A stretch of DNA of 64,000 bases. Origin: CBDUXT01 sp965371245 (GTDB lineage Bacteria; Planctomycetota; Phycisphaerae; UBA1845). Below, in pieces: positions 50,365-60,100 of this stretch (position 1 is the first letter of the stretch; each line of letters opens with the position of its first letter). Position numbers and translations under genes: made by a program. A model generated the notes under the pieces. That model saw nothing but the letters and a program-made list of their open reading frames with translations, searched no databases and was not told the origin of the DNA. Location of the stretch: assembly GCA_965371245.1 (NCBI GenBank), contig CBDUXT010000005.1, positions 1 through 64,000 of the forward strand, in the 5' to 3' direction.

Positions 50365-53300
50365 CTAGGGCGCTTGGTCGGAGCCGGCCACTCGCTCGAG
50401 CGAGGCCGTGAACCGTGAAACCAGGTCGGCATCCCCCGTCGATTGAGCGCGCTCCCGACCGGAGGTAAATAGGTCATCGGCATCGGTAAAGCGCCCGGAC
50501 CGGCGATAGGCCTCGCCGAGGTGGTAGTAGATCAGCGGCTTGTCCGGGTCGAGAAGAATCGCATGGCTCAGGGTCGCGATTGCCTCAGTGTGGTCGCCGA
50601 GACCAACATAGATCCATCCCAGCGTATCGTGCGCGTCGGCCAGGTCGATGCTTGCGACCGCGCGCAGCGCAAACGGCTTGGCCGCCACGTGATCGCCGAG
50701 CCGATCCGACAAGAGGTACGCGAGGTTGTTCAGCGTGATCCAGTCCTTGGAATCGTAGGACAGCGCCTGGGCGTAGGCCGCTCGGGCAGGCTCCAGATTG
50801 CCGGCCGCCAGATGGGTGGTGCCCAGCTCGCGAGACAGGATGGCGCGGCGTCGGTCATCATGGCAGGTGGCAATCAGGTGGTCCCATCGTGTCGCGGCCT
50901 CGGCGTATCGCTTTGACGCCACGTAGAGCCGTGCGAGCAACCAGTCGTTCGCTCGGCCTGCCTCGTCGGTCGGCGGATTGTCCTCGAACCGTTCCACGGC
51001 CTCGTCCAGCGGGAAGGCGGCCATGACATCCACGATGACCGGTCCGGTGGCTTCGTCGGGTGCCCACAACGCCTGCGTCATGGCCAATCGGAAGTGCCCG
51101 ACGGCTTCGCGATGTCTGCCTTTGGCGGCGAGAAGCCTGGCGTACCGTGACGTCAAGCGCGGTACGACCTGCTCGGCCAACCTGTGTTGTTCGTAGAAAG
51201 TAATGCCGGCGTCGGGCTGGTCGAGCTGCAGGTATACACCAAGGACGCTGTACCCCCCCTCAGCGCTGAAGCCGCTTAGCCGTGCCCCGAGGAGAACGTC
51301 GTTGATTGCGGCCTGCCCATCCTTGGCGGCAAGCGCCACCTTTGCGCGAAGGAACAACCACCCTGGGTCAGGTGAAGCGGCCTGGGTGTTGATACGGGCC
51401 GTCAACAGACGCCGGGCGTCGGGGAAGCGCTGCTCCGAGGTGTAGGCTTTCACGAGGGCGTCCAGCGCCCGCGGATGGTTGGGTGCGTCGTCCACGAGCG
51501 ACTTGAGTTCGCGCACCCAAAGATCCCGGCGCCCAGCCAGCCGATGAATCCGCGCGAGCATGAGCCGCGGCGCCAGGTCGAGCGCCAGCTTGTCGATGCG
51601 CTTGACGGCTTCCAGATCGCTCACGGCCGCCACCGTGCGCCCCTGGGAGTTGTGATGCAACGCACGCTGATACAAGACCGCGGTGTTGTCCGGTCGATGA
51701 CGCAGGAATTCCGTGAGCGAATCGATGGCCTGGGCGATGTCACCGTTTCGCGCATGCAGCTCGCTTTCGAACCGAAGCCCCTCGGGCTTATCGGGAAAGG
51801 CGATGCGATAGTCGTTCACATAGCGCTGGGCCGTCTCCTGGTCGTTCAGCTTGGGGTGCAACAAACAGGTGATTCGCGTCACCGACATCGGGGCGACAAA
51901 GAGTGAGTCGTTCGCCCGCCCTTTCGCGATCGCCTTGTCCAGCCAGGGTAGCGCGCGTTGCGGGTCATCGAGTCGGCGAAGGTAGAACTCGCCCAGCGCA
52001 TAGACGATCTGCTGCGTTTCGCTTGCCTCGGTCGCCTCAAGCAGCGTACGCTCGACGGCATCCAGATCGCCTGTCTTCAAGTAGTGCGACGCGACGAGGA
52101 TCTGCGCCTCGGCTCGTTCTTCGGCGGACGGGCGCGACTCGGCGAAGCGGGTGACCACGTCGAGCGCGGTCTTGGCCCGGTTCGTCCGGCGGTAGTAGTC
52201 GCTCACCACCAGGGCGGCGGCTTTGTCATCCGGACGCAGTCCAAGAAGCTTCGCGTAGCACCGATCGGCATTGGGCGTGTCGGTCTCTGACTCATAGAGT
52301 GCGGCGAGTCGCCGGAGGTTGGAGGCGTCGTCGGGGTGTTCGAGCAGTCGCGTCTCGCGCCGGACGATCGCACCCCGCGGATCCGACTTCTCCGCCTCTT
52401 CCAGCAGCGCCGCTTGGACCCACGGGTCGGTGGGAATCAAACGACGGCACGCGGACAGCGCGGTCCGGTACGCCTGGTCATCACCGCGCGCTCTGGCGAG
52501 GGCCGCCAGCCCCTTGTGTGCCTGTCCCTCGTTGGGGCCGATTCGCACGGCACGCTTGTACACCGGTAGCGCCTCGTCGGATCTGCCGGCGAGCTGGAGA
52601 CAGTGCCCCAGGTGGCTCAGCGAACGCGCGTCGGTGGGCTGCTTCGTCGTCGCGTCGGTGAAGGCGTCGATGGCCAGGTCGTATGCTTCCTGATGCATGT
52701 GATACAGACCCAGCAGCGTCGCCCCGCCGACCCCATCGACATTGAACGTTGCGGCGTCATCCCGGGCGGCCTTCATCGCGGGCGTGTCGTCCAGCGCCGC
52801 GGCGACGGAGAGCTTGGCCGTCAACAAGGCTCGGTGCTGCGAGACCGTAGCGCTCCGTGCCAGCGGCGTGTCCTTGGCTGCCAGGTGCAGCAGGGCGGCG
52901 TCGATCAACGGCAGCGTGGCGGCCGCGTCGTTCTTGTTCCAGTAGAACCCCACCAGGTCGAGCGTGCGCTGGAAAGCGTCTTCCTGCCCGTTGATGACGC
53001 CCAGCATGGCCTCGTCCTGCTCCCGCGGTGTTTGGTTCTCACGCGTCAGGACCGAGAGAGTTTGGAGCTTGACGTTTTCGGGATCCTTGGCGAGTGCGTG
53101 ATCGACCACATCCTCGGCTTCGCCGCGCCGTTCCAGGGTCACCAGCAGACGAACCACGGAGCCCACAAGCCGCACGTCGGTCGGGTCGAGTTTCAAGGCG
53201 CCCAGGAGCAACTCAACGGCCTGCGCACGATCACCGTCCAGGCTCTTTTCCTGGGCCCTTAGCAGCGCGCGCAACACCCGGTCGCCCACGAGTCGGCCGG

Positions 53301-54909
53301 CGTCCTCACCGCGACCCTGACGCTCAAAGATGGCGGCCTTCACTTGAACGGCCGGCACGTAGCCCGCATTGGCGACGAGGATTTGCTCGACGATGGAAAG
53401 CGCCCGGTCCAGTTCGCCTGTCTGATACAGAACGTTCGCATAGAGTGTCCAAAACCGGAGGTCACCGGCGCGTGCGCGTCGGGCCTCTAGGAGCACGGCG
53501 TCGAGAACATCCTTGGCCGCCCCGGGCTCTCGCAGTCTCAGGTGCAGGCTCGCCAGCGTGAGTTTCTGGTCCCAGTTGATCGTACTGAAGCTCTTGTACG
53601 CATCGTCCGCATCGCGCAGGTCGGCGAGCGCTTCGCGCTCGAGCCCCCGCGCGAGTTTCACGCGTGCGGCCTGAAAGGGTACACGGGGGTGCTCGGCGAA
53701 TTCGCCGCGGGCGTCGGCGAGAAACGCATCGGCCCGGCTTAGCCAGCCCTCTTTGTCATCTTGATCGACGGTCTCTTCCGACGCGGCCGACACGCAAGCC
53801 TGCGAGGCGTAAACCATCAGACTGAAAGCGTTGACTCGGTTTCGACTGCCGTGGACTCCGCCGCGAGGAATCGCCCCGGCGAGGCGCTGCTCACACAGCG
53901 CGACCACGTCCTCAAAGCGATTGGCCTCGCTGTATAGCGCGGCGAGCTGAACATAGGGCTCATACGGCTCGGCATCGACAGCGATGCATTCGCGGAGAAT
54001 GGCTTCGGACTTGTCGAACAGGGCGGCGGCTTCTGGATCGGACGGCTCCGCACGGCGCGTTCGCGCATATTGACCGGCCAGGTATCCGGCGTAGCCGAGG
54101 CGCGCTGCCTGGAGTGCCTCGGGATCACCGGCGGCGAGATCGAGACCGGCTTTGAACTGTTCTTCCGCCTCGTCGAAGTGTCCGTCCGCCGCCAGGAGCG
54201 AGGCGTAGGCCAGGCGCGCCTGGGAGCCCGCCGGACCCACGTCCGTGTGCTTGGCAACCAGCCCCTTCAGCCGTCGTTCGCTGTCGTCAAGACGACCCTG
54301 TGCCTGATCGTGCCTGGCCAGATCGACGGCGTAGGTCACTTCGTCCGGATCCAATTCGCAGGCGGCGCTTAGAGCCTGTTCGCCTTCTTGAAGATTGCCG
54401 GGTTCCTGGCGGGTCAACCCGATTAGTGCCAACCCCGCGGCATGCCTGGCGAACGCCTCCTGCGGAGGTGTTCCCGCGGCGCCGGATGCCAGAAAGGCCT
54501 CCGCTGCCTCGTGTAGGAGTCGGAAGTCGCCGATGCGGTGGTACAGGCGCGCCAGATCGAGCAACACCCCCACGTATCGCTCGTGACCGATCGCGAGATC
54601 GGGCTGGTGGATCAACGCCTGACGCCAGCTTCCGACGGCGCGGTTCAGCTCGCCGTCGGCGAGCATCATGTCTCCGTGCGACACTAGAAAAGATGCATCC
54701 TGCGTGCGTTGCCAGGCGCGCTGATAGAACAGCGCGGCCGACTTCCACTCGCCGGTCTCTTCATGGCGCTTGGCGAGTTCGATGAAGTACTGTGGGTCTC
54801 GCTGCTGCAACTGCTTTAGCATGAGCAGCGAAAGGACGATCATCGTCAGGAAACCGGCCAGCGTTACAAACACGACCAGTTTCTTGTTGAGCCGTTTTCC
54901 GGCCATCAT
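50365..54909 (-). CDS. Giant TPR-repeat membrane protein of the exosortase locus
   Basis: The 1514-aa protein has one N-terminal membrane helix (VVFVTLAGFLTMIVLSLLML) and then about 30 or more tetratricopeptide repeats in a continuous superhelix (for example LSHLGHCLQLAGRSDEALPVYKRA, and AIATLSHAILLDPDKPLIYYHLGEAYRR near the C-terminus). It resembles the large TPR proteins that accompany exosortase/EpsI genes in polysaccharide and PEP-CTERM systems. EpsI lies 77 bp upstream on the same strand. Its likely role is to scaffold export or assembly; no enzymatic motif is visible. Confidence 0.85.
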   Translation of the reverse strand: MMAGKRLNKKLVVFVTLAGFLTMIVLSLLMLKQLQQRDPQYFIELAKRHEETGEWKSAALFYQRAWQRTQDASFLVSHGDMMLADGELNRAVGSWRQALIHQPDLAIGHERYVGVLLDLARLYHRIGDFRLLHEAAEAFLASGAAGTPPQEAFARHAAGLALIGLTRQEPGNLQEGEQALSAACELDPDEVTYAVDLARHDQAQGRLDDSERRLKGLVAKHTDVGPAGSQARLAYASLLAADGHFDEAEEQFKAGLDLAAGDPEALQAARLGYAGYLAGQYARTRRAEPSDPEAAALFDKSEAILRECIAVDAEPYEPYVQLAALYSEANRFEDVVALCEQRLAGAIPRGGVHGSRNRVNAFSLMVYASQACVSAASEETVDQDDKEGWLSRADAFLADARGEFAEHPRVPFQAARVKLARGLEREALADLRDADDAYKSFSTINWDQKLTLASLHLRLREPGAAKDVLDAVLLEARRARAGDLRFWTLYANVLYQTGELDRALSIVEQILVANAGYVPAVQVKAAIFERQGRGEDAGRLVGDRVLRALLRAQEKSLDGDRAQAVELLLGALKLDPTDVRLVGSVVRLLVTLERRGEAEDVVDHALAKDPENVKLQTLSVLTRENQTPREQDEAMLGVINGQEDAFQRTLDLVGFYWNKNDAAATLPLIDAALLHLAAKDTPLARSATVSQHRALLTAKLSVAAALDDTPAMKAARDDAATFNVDGVGGATLLGLYHMHQEAYDLAIDAFTDATTKQPTDARSLSHLGHCLQLAGRSDEALPVYKRAVRIGPNEGQAHKGLAALARARGDDQAYRTALSACRRLIPTDPWVQAALLEEAEKSDPRGAIVRRETRLLEHPDDASNLRRLAALYESETDTPNADRCYAKLLGLRPDDKAAALVVSDYYRRTNRAKTALDVVTRFAESRPSAEERAEAQILVASHYLKTGDLDAVERTLLEATEASETQQIVYALGEFYLRRLDDPQRALPWLDKAIAKGRANDSLFVAPMSVTRITCLLHPKLNDQETAQRYVNDYRIAFPDKPEGLRFESELHARNGDIAQAIDSLTEFLRHRPDNTAVLYQRALHHNSQGRTVAAVSDLEAVKRIDKLALDLAPRLMLARIHRLAGRRDLWVRELKSLVDDAPNHPRALDALVKAYTSEQRFPDARRLLTARINTQAASPDPGWLFLRAKVALAAKDGQAAINDVLLGARLSGFSAEGGYSVLGVYLQLDQPDAGITFYEQHRLAEQVVPRLTSRYARLLAAKGRHREAVGHFRLAMTQALWAPDEATGPVIVDVMAAFPLDEAVERFEDNPPTDEAGRANDWLLARLYVASKRYAEAATRWDHLIATCHDDRRRAILSRELGTTHLAAGNLEPARAAYAQALSYDSKDWITLNNLAYLLSDRLGDHVAAKPFALRAVASIDLADAHDTLGWIYVGLGDHTEAIATLSHAILLDPDKPLIYYHLGEAYRRSGRFTDADDLFTSGRERAQSTGDADLVSRFTASLERVAGSDQAP

Positions 54910-54986
54910 GGATTATCCCATTCTTGTGTTCGGTGCCTGAAGGCACGAGTCGCCGACAGCCATAAGAGAACGAACCAGCACTTCGC

Positions 54987-55760
54987 CTACCGAAGCGCGC
55001 GCTCCGCCGCGGCGTGGTCGGGCCAGTGATCCTGAAGTAGCACCGGGAGAACGCGATCGAACAGGGATCGCGCACCTTCGATGCTCTGCGTCCGCGTGGC
55101 ATTCGGGAAGCTGACTTCCACCTTGCTGAAAAACGCATACGTGTCCGTGGGCGCGGTGATCGCAAGCCGCACGCCCGTCCGGGTGGCCACGAACCGCCCG
55201 TTGGCGTTGAAGGTGTACACGACCGACAACTTCTTGTTGCCGAAGACACCCGTCTTGACGAACGTACACACCCGGATCGGCACGGCCGAAAGGCCCTCCG
55301 GCAGCGACGGCAGCACGATCTCCATGTTTTCGTGCGGCTGCGCCGGATTGTACCCGCCCCCGACGTAGCATTGGTCCGGTGTGTGCGGCACGAGGTTGTG
55401 TCCGCCTGTGTAGTAGGTGACGAAGAGCCGGGCATATCGCAACGGATCGTCCGCATCCACGCTTTCGTTCTCCAGGGTCCAGCTCAGGTAATGCGACGTC
55501 CCGAGAACGGCCGCGACCGGCCCGGGGATAACCTCGCGGGTGTTCACGCGGTAGGGGATGATGGCTGACTCGCTCATCTGCGAAAGCGGCGCCTGTAGCG
55601 CCAGCGGCTGCTTGGCGAGCTTGATATCCAGCCAGCGAGTGACGAACTGAGATAGAAAGGCGCCCGATCCCAAAAGAAGGACGGCGATACCCATGGGTCC
55701 GGCAAGGAGGCGCCGATCCCGGGGGGAACTGATCCGTGGGGCTGTCGATGGTAAGTTCAT
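54987..55760 (-). CDS. Exosortase-associated EpsI-family protein
   Basis: The 257-aa protein has one N-terminal membrane helix and an EpsI domain (YRVNTREVIPGPVAAVLG; LFVTYYTGGHNLVPHTPDQCYVGGGY with the hallmark H.P..C). The Cys in HTPDQCYVGGG and RVCTFV are conserved in the family, which works with exosortases in exopolysaccharide or protein sorting. No exosortase gene is in this window. The ATG at 55760 is used; the frame is open to 55838 but only with TTG/GTG starts. Confidence 0.85.
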   Translation of the reverse strand: MNLPSTAPRISSPRDRRLLAGPMGIAVLLLGSGAFLSQFVTRWLDIKLAKQPLALQAPLSQMSESAIIPYRVNTREVIPGPVAAVLGTSHYLSWTLENESVDADDPLRYARLFVTYYTGGHNLVPHTPDQCYVGGGYNPAQPHENMEIVLPSLPEGLSAVPIRVCTFVKTGVFGNKKLSVVYTFNANGRFVATRTGVRLAITAPTDTYAFFSKVEVSFPNATRTQSIEGARSLFDRVLPVLLQDHWPDHAAAERALR

Positions 55761-55990
55761 GTAAGACAACAACTTAAAGCCAATCACATCCCTTGGTACA
55801 CAGCGCGAAAGCTTAGGCAGCGCTTCTCCAAAGGTCAATCGGCATCCGGGCGGTCATAGCTTCGCCCCGGCGGTGTAATCCAGGCGTGAGTGGTTTCGGT
55901 TCAGCCTGGACCGACCGCGTCCGATAAGGCTGTTGCGGCCGGCGCGTGATAAACGCGCCTGGGCTCTTGGTCCCGAACCGGAATTCAGCC

Positions 55991-56749
55991 ATGCCGAACT
56001 CGACGCGAAAACCCCCTGGCGAACGACCGGGCTGCCTGATCCTTGGATGCGGCGGGCACGGGCGCGTCGTCCTGGACGTCCTGCGAAACGAAGGTCGATT
56101 CGAGCCTTTGGGGTTTGTGGACTCCAACCCGGCCATGGTCGGTCGTCGGGTGGACGGAATCGAGGTGCTCGGCACGCCCGATGACCTTCCTCGGCTTCAG
56201 AACGATTGCCCGGCGACCCGAGCCATTGTCGCGATCGGCAACAACGGCGTGAGACGGGCACTGGCCGATCGCCTTGAAAACGAGGGGTATGAGTTAATCA
56301 GCACGGTTCACCCGTCCGCCAACGTGGCGCTGAACGCGTCGGTCGGCCGAAACGTGGTGATCGCGGCCGGTGCGCTGGTGTGTGCTCATTGCCAGATTGG
56401 TGACTCCGTCATCCTCAACACGGGATCCATTGTCGATCACGAATCGTTGATCGGAACAGCGACCCACGTATGCCCCGGCGCTCGGCTGGCCGGTCGAGTG
56501 ACCATCGAGTCCGGAGCCTTCGTCGGCATCGGCGCCACCATCATCCAGAACGTGCGCGTGGGATGCGAGGCCGTGATCGGCGCCGGCGCGGTGGTCATCA
56601 ACGATGTCGCGGCCCTTTCAACGGTAGTCGGCGTGCCGGCGCGTTCGATCAAGATGGTTCGTAAAGACATCGACGTTCAGAGCTGGATGGCGCCGGATGG
56701 CGGTTCGATCGCGGCCGCCACGAGTCCCGCACCCGCGGCGAGGGCCTAG
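55991..56749 (+). CDS. NeuD/PglD-family sugar O-acyltransferase
   Basis: The 252-aa protein has the NeuD/PglD N-terminal Rossmann motif LILGCGGHGRVVLDVLR and a left-handed beta-helix of hexapeptide repeats (GRNVVIAAGALVCAHCQIGDSVILNTGSIVDHE in overlapping parts) with the His of DHE as catalytic base. It would transfer an acetyl group to a sugar amine or hydroxyl for surface glycans. It is divergent from the exosortase operon, which supports a polysaccharide link. The ATG at 55991 is used; a GTG at 55946 opens the same frame. Confidence 0.88.
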   Translation: MPNSTRKPPGERPGCLILGCGGHGRVVLDVLRNEGRFEPLGFVDSNPAMVGRRVDGIEVLGTPDDLPRLQNDCPATRAIVAIGNNGVRRALADRLENEGYELISTVHPSANVALNASVGRNVVIAAGALVCAHCQIGDSVILNTGSIVDHESLIGTATHVCPGARLAGRVTIESGAFVGIGATIIQNVRVGCEAVIGAGAVVINDVAALSTVVGVPARSIKMVRKDIDVQSWMAPDGGSIAAATSPAPAARA

Positions 56750-57149
56750 CGGACTCTCGACACACCAGAGGACCAGCCTTTTTCAACAGGCTTCAAGCAG
56801 TCCGTTCACATGCGCCCAGGTTCCCCTTGCGGCAGCATGCCATCCGGCTCGCGCCTGGTGCCCTGAAAGCGGTCTCGCACCGATTCTGTCACCAACTCGG
56901 TTTGTACAAATCCGTCTGTTCGTACACAACTCGGTCCATCCCTCCTCCCCTCGCGATTCTCCAGCCGTGATTGCGATGTAAGCGGCCGCTCCAGCGTGAG
57001 CGGTGTTCCTACCCGTCATGTTGCCATTTCACAGGCGTGCGATGAAGATACGCTGGCGCACCAGGCTTGCGGTCGTTGGGTGGCATGGCCAAGCGCAGCG
57101 CGGCCATGTGCAGGGTGGGCCGACGCATGCCCGCGCCTTCGGCTTGGGC
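56750..57149. other. 400-bp spacer before the ElbD-like gene
   Basis: The left half holds nothing recognisable. The right end holds the inverted GGGTGGCATG element (57078-57158). The reading frame of the downstream gene is open through the element, but that part looks like repeat DNA, not protein. Confidence 0.5.
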
Positions 57150-57158
57150 ATGCCACGC
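57078..57158. repeat. GGGTGGCATG two-hairpin element, inverted copy
   Basis: GGGTGGCATG (57078-57087) and CATGCCACGC (57149-57158) are near-perfect inverted ends. The sequence is the reverse-complement relative of 17456-17536 and extends about 15 bp beyond on each side (GGTCGTT before it). It lies just upstream of, and overlaps, the start of the ElbD-like gene. Confidence 0.75.
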
Positions 57159-60100
57159 GAAAAACGGAAGAACTTTCTTGGAAATGGCAGTAGTTTGATC
57201 AGCGAAGCGAGCACCGAACGACAACGCATTCGCGACCGCCTTTGGGGACAGCACATCCTGATTACGGGCTCCACGGGTTTCCTGGCCAAGGCCTTCGTGG
57301 AGAAGCTCTTGCGCTCGGTTGACACGATCGGCGGAATCCACCTGCTGATTCGAATCAGGTCTGACGGCCAAACGGCCCAGCAGCGTGTCACGCGCGAGGT
57401 TCTACGCTCTCGCGCCTTCGATCGTCTGCGCGCGTCGATGGGCGAAGGCTTCGCCCGACTGTGCGATGAGAAGATCCACGTGGTCCGCGGCGATCTGACT
57501 AGGGAACGGCTGGGGATGGATCCGGCGGACTACGACGCACTCACGCGGCGTATCACGCTCATCGTCAACAGCGCGGCTACCGTAACATTCGACGAGCGGT
57601 TGGATCTCGCCGTTGAACTGAACACCTTGGGACCGTCACGCCTGCTGCGGCTGGCCGTGGACTGCGGTGATGTTCCGTTCATGCACGTGTCAACGTCGTA
57701 TGTCTGCGGCGCGCGTACCGGGCTGATCGTCGAGGATTTCTCGGCCCCGGAGCGCGCCAGAGAGACATTGCCCCTCTACGGCGATTCGAGCGATTTTGAT
57801 CTGGACGGGTTGATCCAGTCGATGCAGGCCCAGACCCGAGAGCTTCGCCACCGGTTCGGTGCGGACAGCGAAATGTGCAGGCGCGAGCTAATCGACGGCG
57901 GTATGCGCCGCGCACGCTCCAACGGCTGGAACGACACCTACACCTTCACCAAATGGCTCGGCGAACAGCGCCTGGTGCGTGACCGCGGGCGCGTGCCGCT
58001 GGTGATCTTCCGCCCGGCCATCATCGAGAGCAGCTTCGCCGAGCCGATGCCGGGGTGGATCGACGGCCTGCGCATGGCCGACCCGATCATCGTGGCCTAC
58101 GGGAAAGGGAAGCTCTCCGAGTTTCCCGCGCGAGCGGATGTACCGATCGATCTGATTCCGGTGGATTTCGTGGCCAACGCGATGATTGCCACGCTGCCCG
58201 TGGGCGAGGGGTGGTCGGACGGGTTGGCCGTGTATCACTGCGCGTCGAGCGCTTGCAAGCCCCTCACCGTTGTCCGCCTGCGTGATGCACTGGAACGAGC
58301 ATTTCGCAAACGGCCCATGAACGACGACGACGGCCGCCCGGTGCGCGCGGGCCGGCTTCGAATTGTCGAGCAGGGGTCCTTCGCCCGGCTGTGGCGCCGA
58401 AAACAGCGGCGCGTGGCGTTGTTGCAACGTCTGTTCCACGCGATCGGCATTCGCGGCCGGCGCTATCGGCGGCTCGCCGCCCTCGCCCGACAGATCGACC
58501 AGGTCATCTACCTCGGCAAGATCTATTCGCCCTATACCCACCTGGACTGCCGCTTCTCCGTCGATGCGCTTGCCGCCGCTTCCAGCCGCTTGCATCCTAA
58601 AGACCGCAAAGAGTTCGCCTTCGATGTGGGTGAGATGGATTGGGACGAGTACCTGATCAATCGGCACGTACCCGGTTTGCGAGCGTTTGTGCTAGCGGCA
58701 GGCGGCGAACCGACGCCGCGGATTCTCGGGGCTCAGACGAGCGACCAGGGCGGCGCCGGTGCGGCCATCGACGCACTTGGCGGGGGCAACCTCTTCGACG
58801 TACTGGTTCGCGCGGCCGGGCGATTCGGCGAAAAACCGGCGCTTCAGGTTCGACGCGGGGGGCGTTGGATCCGGTACACGTATCAGGATCTCGTTGACGC
58901 GACCGGCTCGGTCATGCAGCGGTTTATCGACCGGGGGCTGCAACCGGGTGATCGGGTCGCGATCACCGGCGAGAGCGCTCCGGAATGGGGCGTGACGTTC
59001 TTCGCCGCGATGCGCGCGGGGCTGACGGCCGTTCCGCTCGATCCCCAGCTACCGCCCGCCGACGCGTGGGCAGCCGCGCGCTTCGCAGAGGCCAAGCTGA
59101 TGTGCGCCACGCCGGCGACGCTTGGCGGTCTTGAGGCCGCGCGGAGCGAGGGCGACCCGGAACTCGTGGCGATGCGGGAGCCGTTCGTTCCCAAGCCGGG
59201 TGCCACGCGGGACACCGTGCCCGACCCGGTTCCGGTGGATGACACGGCCGTGGCGTCCATTCTCTTTACCTCGGGAACGACGGTCTCTCCGAAGGCGGTC
59301 CGGCTCACCCACGCGAATCTCATCGCCAATGCGTCGTCCCTTGTAAGGGTTCACGCGGTCGGGACGTCGGACCAGCTACTCTCGGTGTTGCCGATGTACC
59401 ACGCCTTCGAGTTCACGGGCGGGTTCATTGTTCCGCTCGCTTGTGGGGCAACGATCACATACGTGGACCAGCTCAAGGCTTCGAGCATCACCGAGGCGAT
59501 GCAGAGCACGGGTACGACGGTGATGCTGGTCGTGCCTCGTCTCTTGCGGATGTTCAACGACTCCATCAACCATGCGGTCGCCGCCTCGGGCTCGATCAAA
59601 CGCCGGCTGTTCCGCGCCCTTCGCGGTCTTTCCGCGCTGACCGGCGGTCGCTTCGCACGGCAACTGTTCCGGAGCATTCACCAGAAGTTCGGCGGCAACC
59701 TGCGCATGTTCGTGTGTGGGGGTTCGCGTCTCGATCCCGAACTGTTCGACGCCTTTCGCACCTACGGATTCGAGGTCTACGAGGGCTACGGGCTGACCGA
59801 GACCGCGCCGGTCTTGTCGGTCAATCCGCCGCATCGCGCGGTGCGCGGCTCCGTCGGGTTGCCCGTTCCCGGTGTGGAACTCAGCCTCCGCCATCAGAAT
59901 CTCGAGGGTGTCGGCGAAGTGTGGGTCAAGGGCGCCAACGTCATGGCCGGGTACCTCAAGAACGACCAGGCAACCCAGGAAATTCTTTGCCAAGGCCGGC
60001 TTCGAACCGGCGACCTGGGGCGGCTCGACGAAAACGGCTATCTCTATCTCACCGGCCGTTCGACCGACCTGATCGTGACCAGCGCCGGCAAGAATGTCTA

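Noticed and set aside
57003..57149. N-terminal extension of the ElbD-like protein from the first ATG
   Set aside because: It translates a two-hairpin intergenic repeat also found at 17456-17536, so it is unlikely to be protein.
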